DNA from: CAYVQU01 sp964453155
Lineage (GTDB): Bacteria; Chloroflexota; Anaerolineae; Anaerolineales; UBA11858
Direction of reading: 5' to 3'
Length of the DNA stretch: 6,556 bases
NCBI GenBank assembly: GCA_964453155.1
Contig: CAYVQU010000245.1
Coordinates: 1 to 6,556 of the forward strand
Under the pieces are notes generated by a model, which was not told the origin of the DNA, made no database searches, and saw only the letters and a list, made by a program, of their open reading frames with translations. The translations under genes and the position numbers were made by a program. Positions 1 to 5,196 of this stretch are shown here, piece by piece; position 1 is the first letter of the stretch; the number at the start of each line of letters is the position of its first letter.

Positions 1-663
1 ACTAATGAAACCCATATTTATGCCAATGACAAAATTGTGGAGATCACTGGTTACACCCAGGATGAATTACTCAACCTCAAAGCGGGTGACTTGATCTACC
101 CAACCGAATATGAAACCTTCCAAAAACGTCGTCACTCGCGCGTGACGGGCGAGATCCCCACTGAAACCTACCGAACCATTTTACGCCACAAAAACGGCAA
201 CCCAATTCCGGTAGAAATATCCGGCAATCGCATCGAGTGGCGGGGAGAACCGGCCACCCTAGGATTATTCCGTGATATTTCCGAGACCGCCCGCATTGAA
301 GAAGATCACGCCATTTTTGCCACCATTTTCGAAAACTCACCCGAAGCAATTTCCATCACCTTACCCGATGGACGCCTGGTCTACAACAACCCCGCGCACG
401 AGCAGCTCTTCAATCTATCGGCAGAGGCAATTCGCGGCCAGCATTACCATGAATTCTATTCTTCCAAATACATTGCCATCATCGATATGCAAATTCTCCC
501 CCTGCTAGAACAAAAAGGCCATTGGGAAGGCCGCATTGAAATTCCAGGCCCAGATGGCAAACCCATCGCGGTCCGCAAGCGAGTACTCCTCGTCACCAAT
601 CACCATAAAAAACCGCTGTATGCCTTCAGCCTGGTGCGGCAATTATCTTCCGACCAGACATGA
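1..663 (+). CDS. PAS-domain sensory protein, C-terminal part (5' end off window)
   Basis: The frame is open from base 1, so the true start is outside the window; a GTG at 37 is internal to a PAS domain and is not a credible start. The visible 220 residues hold two PAS domains in tandem. The first is cut by the edge (about residues 1-92; it shows the typical YANDKIVEITGYTQDELL core, then the PAC segment RHKNGNPIPVEIS and the closing LFRDISE). The second spans about 103-215 (core FENSPEAISITLPDGRLVYNN, closing with a PAC-like strand near residue 210). PAS domains bind small ligands, cofactors or partners and relay signals. No histidine kinase, GGDEF, EAL, methyl-accepting or DNA-binding domain follows: the protein stops about 5 residues after the second PAS, so any output domain must lie N-terminal and upstream of the window, or the protein is sensor-only or truncated. 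No membrane segment is visible in this part. No clear intrinsic terminator follows the stop. PAS assignment is firm; the full architecture is unknown. Confidence 0.9.
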   Translation, partial: TNETHIYANDKIVEITGYTQDELLNLKAGDLIYPTEYETFQKRRHSRVTGEIPTETYRTILRHKNGNPIPVEISGNRIEWRGEPATLGLFRDISETARIEEDHAIFATIFENSPEAISITLPDGRLVYNNPAHEQLFNLSAEAIRGQHYHEFYSSKYIAIIDMQILPLLEQKGHWEGRIEIPGPDGKPIAVRKRVLLVTNHHKKPLYAFSLVRQLSSDQT

Positions 664-816
664 GCCTTTTGCAGCCAGATCGGGATGATTGTCATTTGCG
701 AGTTGGGCCTAATCGGGCCATAATATCTTTCGCATTTTCGACCCAATTGAGATATTGCCCGAAGCGTGATCCGTGACACGTAAGTAATCATCAAAGAATA
801 AGTTCCTGCGAAGCTT
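664..816. other. Non-coding gap downstream of the PAS gene
   Basis: I see no supportable gene here on either strand. The only structure is weak: two GGGCC copies (705-709 and 715-719) and short complementary arms AATATCT (722-728) and AGATATT (750-756) 21 bases apart. No T-run follows, so I do not call a terminator. Confidence 0.5.
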
Positions 817-902
817 CATCCTGAGCGCTGTCCTGAACTTGTTGAAGGGTAGCGGCCGCACCCTTCGATACGTGCTCCGTAAGCTCCGCACTACTCAGGA
901 TG
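817..902. repeat. Nested inverted-repeat element
   Basis: Outer arms CATCCTGAG (817-825) and CTCAGGATG (894-902) are exact reverse complements. Inside lies a strong hairpin: GAAGGGT (844-850) pairs with ACCCTTC (860-866), and the palindrome GCGGCCGC (852-859) between them can extend the stem with a single bulged A at 851. The sequence TCCTGAACTTGTTGAAGGG (831-849) is a variant of the unit repeated directly at 943-1005. Such CCTGAG...TTCGAAGG intergenic modules are, from general knowledge, widespread multicopy elements in environmental bacterial genomes, but copy number cannot be seen in this window. It has no coding capacity and is best viewed as a REP/MITE-like non-autonomous repeat. Confidence 0.75.
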
Positions 903-938
903 CTGGACTTCTTGCACTTTCAGTAGCGCGTATCGAAG
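863..938. repeat. Second inverted pair overlapping the repeat mosaic
   Basis: CTTCGATACG (863-872) is the exact reverse complement of CGTATCGAAG (929-938). The pair links the nested element at 817-902 to the direct-repeat block that follows, indicating that the whole stretch is built from copies of one module in both orientations. Confidence 0.65.
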
Positions 939-942
939 CAGC

Positions 943-1005
943 GTCCTGAGCCCCGTCGAAGCATCGTCCTGAGCTCGTCGAAGCATCGTCCTGAGCTCGT
1001 CGAAG
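943..1005. repeat. Three tandem copies of a 22-23-bp unit
   Basis: The unit GTCCTGAGCTCGTCGAAG followed by CATC occurs at 943-965 (variant with CCCC in place of CTC, one base longer), 966-987 (exact) and 988-1005 (exact up to GAAG, after which GGGGGG replaces CATC). Each unit contains the imperfect dyad CTGAGCTCGTCG. The block ends 76 bases before the oxidoreductase start, so it may lie in or near the promoter or leader of that gene. Tandem arrangement and sequence identity are directly visible; function is unknown. Confidence 0.85.
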
Positions 1006-1081
1006 GGGGGGTGCAGCGTAGCGTTTCGGGCAGATATTTTTCGACGTTTACTAAGCACAATTCCTTTAGGAGAATTTCCTT

Positions 1082-3256
1082 ATGACCACCCTGATCAAAC
1101 CGATTGAAGAATACCAGGCCGCCCATCAAAAACTAGCCGAATATTCTTACGAACTGCGGCCCGTCGTCCACGGCTACGCCAACCGCACCCTGCACCTCAA
1201 CCTCGCCGACAACACCTTTACCGAAAAACCTGTCACCCAAGAAATGAAAGATATTTTCACCGGGGGGCGGGGTTTTGGGCTTAAACTATTGTGGGACGCG
1301 GTGGACCCCGCCACCACCTGGGATGACCCTAAAAATGAGTTGGTCATTGCTAACGGCCCGATTTGCGGGATCACGGCTTATCCCGGCTCAGGGAAAGCGA
1401 CGGTCGTCACCCTTTCACCTTTAACGGGGAATGTGATTGATTCCAACGTCGGCGGGTATATGGCCCCATTTCTTAAATTTGCCGGCTTCGATGCCCTGGA
1501 AATTCAGGGGAAAGCCGCCGAGGATGTGATCATCTTCCTTGACGGGGATACCGGCACGGTCTCCATTGAAACCGCCCCCCTCGAGATGGTTGATTCCCTC
1601 CTGTTGGGCAATCTCCTCAGCGACATGTACGCCGCCGACGAGAAAGGCAAACGCGGTATCTCGGTCATGACGGCTGGGGACGCGGCCGACCACATCCGCT
1701 ACGCCCTGATCAACTGCACCTTCTACGACGTCCGCCGCAAAGAAATCCGCCTGAAACAGGCCGGGCGCGGCGGGGCCGGACGGGTGTTCCGCGACAAAAA
1801 CATCAAAGGTATCGTCGTCCGGTACTCCAATATGCGCGGCGACAGCAATGGCCCCGCCGATATGGCCCTGGTTCGCAAAGCAGGCAAGCGCATCAACAAA
1901 GAGATCGCCACCCTCGACGATAAACAAAACCAGATGCGCAAAATTGGTACGGCCAACATCGTCGAGATCATGGATCATTTCGACCTGCTGCCCACCCACA
2001 ACTTCCGCTACGGCAGCCACCCCGAAACCCCCAAGATCGACTCCAGCGTCTGGAAAGCGCGCTTCACCCAGGGTCTCCCTGATGGCTGCTGGTTGGGCTG
2101 CACCATGTCCTGCTCCCACGGCGTCGACGGCTTCCCGGTCCAAACCGGCCCTTACGCGGGCACCAACGTCCTCGTCGACGGCCCCGAATATGAAAACGCG
2201 GCCGGTTTAGGTTCCAATATTGGCAACTTCGACCCCCAAATTCTGCTCGAACTCAACTTCTACTGCGACACCTACGGCATCGACACCATCTCCTTCGCCA
2301 ACTGCTGCGCCTTCGCCATGGAATGCTACGAAGAAGGCCAGATCACGACCGAACACACCGGCGGGTTGGAACTCAACTGGGGTAACGGCCTGGCCGCCCT
2401 CGAACTCCTCCACCAGATGGCGCGCGGGGAAGGTTTTGGCGTCATCGTTGGCCAGGGTGTGCGCTACATGAAGGAATACTTCGTCCAGGAGTTTGGCGCT
2501 GACGCCGAATTCCTGCACGATATCGGGATGGAAATCAAGGGGATGGAAATCTCCGAGTACGGCACCAAAGAGTCCATCGCCCAGCAAGGCGGGTATGGTC
2601 TGGCAACCAAGGGTGCTCAGCACGACGAAGCCTGGCGGATCTTCATGGATCAAATCCATAATCTGCTGCCCACCTTCGAAGACAAGGCCGAAGCCCTGCA
2701 CTACTTCCCCATGTGGCGGACCTGGTTCAGCCTCCACGGGCTGTGCAAACTCCCCTGGAACGATATCACCCCCGAAAATAATAAAGACACGGCTGAACCG
2801 GCCAAGGTCGAAGAGCACGTCGAAAACTACACCTGGATTCATGAAGGCGTGACCGGGATACCCACTACGGCCCAAGACCTCCTCGACCAATCCGAGCGCG
2901 TCTACAACTTTCAGAAAGTTTTTGCCATCCGCCAGGGCCGCATTGGCCGGAAACACGATTATCCCCCCTACCGGGCGATGGGGCCTGTCACCGTCGATGA
3001 GTACGAATCCCGCCAGGAGCGCTACGACGGCCAGCTCAAAGACCTGCTCGGTATCGACCCCGAGGGGCTCGCTACCGGCGAGAAAATGGCCCACCTCCGC
3101 AAATACCGCGAAGATCAATACGAACTACTCCTCGACGCGGTCTACAAACGCCGTGGTTGGGATGAGAACAGCATCCCCACCGTCGCGAAGTTACAGGATT
3201 TAGGCATTGATCTGCCCGAGGTGGTAGAGGTTGTTAAGACCGCCCGTTCACAATAG
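1082..3256 (+). CDS. Aldehyde:ferredoxin oxidoreductase family protein (tungsto/molybdo-pterin enzyme)
   Basis: The family oxidises aldehydes to carboxylic acids using a W- or Mo-bis-pterin and one [4Fe-4S] cluster, usually passing electrons to ferredoxin in the cytoplasm. Family signatures in order: GGRGFGLKLL (61-70), PGSGKATVVTLSPLTGNVID (101-120), SNVGGYMAPFLKFAGFDALE (121-140), GRGGAGRVFRDKNIKGIVV (228-246), GPEYE (367-371), DTYGID (396-401, the DXXGLD pterin motif), KGMEI (486-490), a histidine near the active-site region (H514), and a C-terminal YKRRGW...LGID block (688-710). Cluster ligands are probably C336, C340, C344 and C555. The spacing is CX3CX3C, whereas P. furiosus AOR has CX2CX3C; the second pterin motif reads SLHGLC rather than DXXGLC; and the usual YDPRG after the LEL-like strand is replaced by EYGTKE. 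At 724 residues it is about 120 longer than P. furiosus AOR, with an N-terminal extension near 28 residues and a longer stretch after C555. The start is supported by AGGAGA at 1068-1073, 8 bases upstream of ATG. No ferredoxin, cofactor or transporter gene adjoins it. Family assignment is firm; the substrate is unknown. Confidence 0.93.
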   Translation: MTTLIKPIEEYQAAHQKLAEYSYELRPVVHGYANRTLHLNLADNTFTEKPVTQEMKDIFTGGRGFGLKLLWDAVDPATTWDDPKNELVIANGPICGITAYPGSGKATVVTLSPLTGNVIDSNVGGYMAPFLKFAGFDALEIQGKAAEDVIIFLDGDTGTVSIETAPLEMVDSLLLGNLLSDMYAADEKGKRGISVMTAGDAADHIRYALINCTFYDVRRKEIRLKQAGRGGAGRVFRDKNIKGIVVRYSNMRGDSNGPADMALVRKAGKRINKEIATLDDKQNQMRKIGTANIVEIMDHFDLLPTHNFRYGSHPETPKIDSSVWKARFTQGLPDGCWLGCTMSCSHGVDGFPVQTGPYAGTNVLVDGPEYENAAGLGSNIGNFDPQILLELNFYCDTYGIDTISFANCCAFAMECYEEGQITTEHTGGLELNWGNGLAALELLHQMARGEGFGVIVGQGVRYMKEYFVQEFGADAEFLHDIGMEIKGMEISEYGTKESIAQQGGYGLATKGAQHDEAWRIFMDQIHNLLPTFEDKAEALHYFPMWRTWFSLHGLCKLPWNDITPENNKDTAEPAKVEEHVENYTWIHEGVTGIPTTAQDLLDQSERVYNFQKVFAIRQGRIGRKHDYPPYRAMGPVTVDEYESRQERYDGQLKDLLGIDPEGLATGEKMAHLRKYREDQYELLLDAVYKRRGWDENSIPTVAKLQDLGIDLPEVVEVVKTARSQ

Positions 3257-3282
3257 AAATTCACCCAGTTTTAGTAATTTCC

Positions 3283-3310
3283 GTAGGGGCACAGCATGCT
3301 GTGCCCCTAC
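3283..3310. repeat. Perfect 28-bp palindrome
   Basis: The arm GTAGGGGCACAGCA (3283-3296) is followed directly by its exact reverse complement (3297-3310), with the centre at GCATGC. In RNA it could form a 12-bp stem with a CATG loop, but no T-run follows, so it is a poor intrinsic terminator. GTAGGGGC...GCCCCTAC palindromes are, from general knowledge, common dispersed intergenic repeats in Chloroflexota and other bacteria. Its right end lies 5 bases before a TATAAT box, so it occupies the position a -35 element would take. Confidence 0.9.
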
Positions 3311-3315
3311 ATTCG

Positions 3316-3321
3316 TATAAT
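3316..3321 (+). promoter_or_regulatory. Consensus -10 box (TATAAT) for a leaderless kinase mRNA
   Basis: An exact TATAAT ends 7 bases before the ATG at 3329. Transcription normally starts about 7 bases after the -10 box, which would place the first RNA base at or next to the start codon. There is no Shine-Dalgarno in TACCCCTC upstream of the ATG. No TTGACA-like -35 is found: with 16-18-base spacing the positions fall inside the palindrome (AGCATG or similar). This is a prediction from sequence only. Confidence 0.5.
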
Positions 3322-3328
3322 ACCCCTC

Positions 3329-4342
3329 ATGACATTCCAACTTCCTATCCAAAACGAGGCTTTGGCCACTGCAATCGAACAAAATTACCCCTTCACCATC
3401 AAAGATTTAACGTTTCGCGCCGAAGGCTGGGGCGGGTACTCCTATTTTGTCACCGATACCGCGGGACAGCGGTATTTTCTAAAACTTCAAAACGAGACGC
3501 ATACCACCGAAATCTTCGCAGCCAATTCCCCCGAATTTTATTTACCGTTAATTTATCAACTCCACCAAAAACAACTTATCAACCTCCCCCAAATTATCCT
3601 CACTTTGAATGGTAGTTTTTCCGCGCAAGCTGGGGAATTCGACCTCATCATATACGCCCAAATCGATGGGCAAGAAGTAGGTTTTGGCAACTGGCCCCCA
3701 GGAATTCTCCCCAAATTAGCACAACAAGTTGGCCAGCTCCATGCCAGCTTACCCCAGCTCGAGTTCGAACACCCCTTCATCGAAGGCTTCCAAATCGCAT
3801 TTGAGCGGGAGCTACTCGAATATCTCGAAATTCTAGCCCAAGAAAATCCAAAAAATTCCTCCGGCCGGCAAAAACTTACCGAAGCGCTGCGACCTCACCA
3901 AGCAATCATCCCAACTCATTTAAAACGGCTTAAAGAATTACAGGCCGAACTCCGCCAACGCCCGCATAACATGGTCATCTGCCACACCGACCTCCACGGC
4001 GGTAATCTGATGACGGCTGCAGCTGGGAAACTGTATCTTTTGGATTGGGAAAATGCCATGATCGCCCCGCCAGAGCACGATCTGTTTTTCTGGGCCGGCG
4101 ATGATAATGAGTGGAATCGATTTTGGCCCAGTTATTGTCAAGAAATGGGTGCAAAATTGCCAGAAAGTGATATTCTGGAATTTTATTTCCTCCGCCGGGC
4201 CCTTGAAGACATTGCCGATTTCATCAAACGGGTTTTACGAGCCGACGGTTCGGAGGCCAGAGATGCGGAAGATATCGCTGAAATCATCGGTTTTCTGGAT
4301 TGGATGCCAAAAATTAAAACCAGCATCGCCAAGTTTACATAA
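3329..4342 (+). CDS. Phosphotransferase of the aminoglycoside phosphotransferase (APH) family
   Basis: A 337-residue cytoplasmic kinase that would transfer phosphate from a nucleotide to a small-molecule hydroxyl. Key sites: N-lobe glycine-rich GWGGYSYFV (33-41); probable ATP-binding lysine K52 in YFLKLQ; catalytic loop HTDLHGGN (219-226; D221 base, N226 metal ligand); DFG-equivalent LLDWE (237-241; D239 metal ligand); then APPEHDLFFWAGDD (246-259). The stretch APPEHDLFF and the later FYFLRRALEDIADF (285-298) recall spectinomycin kinase APH(9)-type and related uncharacterised kinases more than choline or homoserine kinases, but resistance activity is not shown. An in-frame ATG at 3296 would add 11 residues, but these would be encoded by the palindrome and the -10 region; it has an AGGGG (3285-3289) upstream, so it is not fully excluded. 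I prefer 3329. To the eye the gene is richer in A/T-ending codons than the preceding oxidoreductase. It ends 1 base before a strong terminator, so its mRNA is likely monocistronic. Confidence 0.88.
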   Translation: MTFQLPIQNEALATAIEQNYPFTIKDLTFRAEGWGGYSYFVTDTAGQRYFLKLQNETHTTEIFAANSPEFYLPLIYQLHQKQLINLPQIILTLNGSFSAQAGEFDLIIYAQIDGQEVGFGNWPPGILPKLAQQVGQLHASLPQLEFEHPFIEGFQIAFERELLEYLEILAQENPKNSSGRQKLTEALRPHQAIIPTHLKRLKELQAELRQRPHNMVICHTDLHGGNLMTAAAGKLYLLDWENAMIAPPEHDLFFWAGDDNEWNRFWPSYCQEMGAKLPESDILEFYFLRRALEDIADFIKRVLRADGSEARDAEDIAEIIGFLDWMPKIKTSIAKFT

Positions 4343-4343
4343 C

Positions 4344-4377
4344 AAAAAAACCGGCCGGGATTATCCGGCCGGTTTTT
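4344..4377. terminator. Bidirectional rho-independent terminator
   Basis: The stem CCGGCCGG (4351-4358) and CCGGCCGG (4365-4372) enclose the loop GATTAT, flanked by seven A (4344-4350) on the left and five T (4373-4377) on the right. It therefore gives a GC-rich hairpin plus U-tract when read from either strand, with the longer U-tract (7) on the minus strand. It sits between the stops of two convergent genes: 1 base after the kinase stop and 16 bases beyond the CBM48-like stop. Confidence 0.95.
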
Positions 4378-4393
4378 GAAAAATGCGACAAAT

Positions 4394-4687
4394 TTATACT
4401 GTGATAACTGAGTCTTCGGTGCCAAACTCATTGGGCACATACTGATCGGCGGCCCAATCGTTTTCCCAACGTTCGCCATCCACCCAGTAGCGGAAGCGGT
4501 AGGTTTGCCCAACTTCTAAATTGAAGCTGGCCGAAAAGTTTCCCTTTTTGCGCTTCACGAGGGGATTGGCATCCTTATCCCACCCGTTGAACTCGCCGCA
4601 AACCGAAACGGTCTCGGCGCCGACTTCTGCCGGCAGTTCAAAGGTGACCCGACAAGTCTTTCCATTTTTGGCATACGTTTTCTTCAT
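4394..4687 (-). CDS. Stand-alone CBM48/AMPK-beta-like (isoamylase early-set) domain protein
   Basis: A 97-residue protein consisting of a single E-set beta-sandwich of the glycogen-binding type. Motifs: VCGEFNGWDKDANPL (29-43), GNFSASFNL (49-57), YRFRYWVDGERW (63-74), and the closing NEFGTEDSVITV (86-97). W36 and W74 align with the two sugar-stacking tryptophans of the AMPK beta glycogen-binding domain (NNW and GQW contexts), and GTEDS aligns with its GTVNN loop, with Asp in place of the Asn that contacts carbohydrate. No signal peptide, membrane segment or catalytic domain is present, so it is cytoplasmic and may bind alpha-glucan or act as a protein-interaction module. The start is well supported by AAAGGAG (4694-4700) 6 bases upstream of ATG. 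The receiver gene lies 128 bases upstream on the same strand. A possible extended -10 (TGGTAAACT read on the minus strand, 4759-4767) hints at its own promoter, but weakly. Fold call is strong; ligand is inference. Confidence 0.88.
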   Translation of the reverse strand: MKKTYAKNGKTCRVTFELPAEVGAETVSVCGEFNGWDKDANPLVKRKKGNFSASFNLEVGQTYRFRYWVDGERWENDWAADQYVPNEFGTEDSVITV

Positions 4688-4739
4688 AATAAACTCCTTT
4701 GGTTCTGTTTACAACTGCCGCGGTCTAGACAACTACGAT

Positions 4740-4758
4740 CCCGGCCTCACCAGGCGGG
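4740..4758 (-). other. GC-rich hairpin between receiver and CBM48-like genes
   Basis: Read on the minus strand, CCCGCCT, the loop GGTG, then AGGCCGGG fold into a 7-bp stem with one bulged C. It lies 57 bases after the receiver stop. No T-run follows, so it is not a classical terminator; it could slow or stabilise the upstream transcript or be incidental. Confidence 0.3.
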
Positions 4759-4815
4759 AGTTTACCACAATTTCGAAAAAATGACTCACCAGAGAGTGTT
4801 AAAATTTTGTAAAGG

Positions 4816-5196
4816 TCAAACGTTTTTCTGAATAAATTCGGGTAAGGCCGAGAAAAATCGAGACCGGGCCAAAACTTGATCAGCCCCCGCCTGCCGAGCG
4901 ACTTTGAGGGTCTCGACATCCTTATGCGATCCGTAACAAATTAGGGGGATGGTTTTTAGGGCTGGATTGGATTTAATTGCTGAGATTAATTCAGCCCAGG
5001 GGATGTGAGGATACCCTAAATCGACGAGAATTAACGCCGGATTTTTAGGGATGAGGCGGTCAATTTCGGTGGCAGCCCCCTCAAATGAAGGCTCAGCCCA
5101 CACCATCTCGAAACCAAGATTTTCCACGACCGATTCGATCCGAGTGGAAAACATCAAATTGTCCACATACCCAAAAATTACCGCTGTTTCACTCAT
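4816..5196 (-). CDS. Stand-alone receiver-like (REC) protein with degenerate active site
   Basis: A 126-residue single-domain protein with the CheY-like order: beta-1 AVIFGYVD (5-12), beta-3 ALILVDLGYP (54-63), beta-4 IPLICYGS (83-90), and GADQVLARS (104-112) in the place of the usual GADDYLTKP. D59 fits the phospho-acceptor position and S90 the conserved Ser/Thr. However, only one acidic residue (D12) remains of the usual pair after beta-1, the invariant Lys aligns with R111, and the following Pro is S112. It may therefore be poorly or not phosphorylated (pseudo-receiver). No output domain follows. Its ATG overlaps the TGA of the upstream ATPase gene (ATGA, 5193-5196), with GGAG (5204-5207) 7 bases upstream, so it is almost certainly co-expressed with that ATPase. 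Inference: a regulator or localiser of the secretion machine, comparable to the receiver-like N-terminal part of TadZ/CpaE proteins. Receiver fold likely; role uncertain. Confidence 0.8.
   Translation of the reverse strand: MSETAVIFGYVDNLMFSTRIESVVENLGFEMVWAEPSFEGAATEIDRLIPKNPALILVDLGYPHIPWAELISAIKSNPALKTIPLICYGSHKDVETLKVARQAGADQVLARSRFFSALPEFIQKNV

Noticed and set aside
817..1005. Possible CRISPR array
   Set aside because: The three direct copies are immediately adjacent with no spacers, and further copies are inverted, which fits a repeat mosaic and not repeat-spacer architecture.
1421..2143. Long 240-codon open frame on the minus strand
   Set aside because: It lies wholly antisense to the oxidoreductase, whose conserved motifs fix the plus strand. 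The composition (runs of Val, Ala, Gly) is what antisense reading of C/G-ending codons gives.
2207..3118. Long 303-codon open frame on the minus strand
   Set aside because: Also antisense to the oxidoreductase, with no recognisable domain; attributed to third-position GC bias.
3283..3310. Palindrome as an intrinsic terminator of the oxidoreductase gene
   Set aside because: No U-tract follows the stem, and the downstream bases instead form a -10 box; it may still slow transcription but cannot be called a terminator.
3296..3328. Earlier ATG start for the APH-type kinase
   Set aside because: The 11 extra residues would come from the right arm of the palindrome and the TATAAT region. Kept only as an alternative because AGGGG lies upstream of it.
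4801..4815. TTGACC on the minus strand as a -35 box for the CBM48-like gene
   Set aside because: No acceptable -10 lies 16-18 bases downstream on that strand; the extended -10-like TGGTAAACT further on is not at matching spacing.
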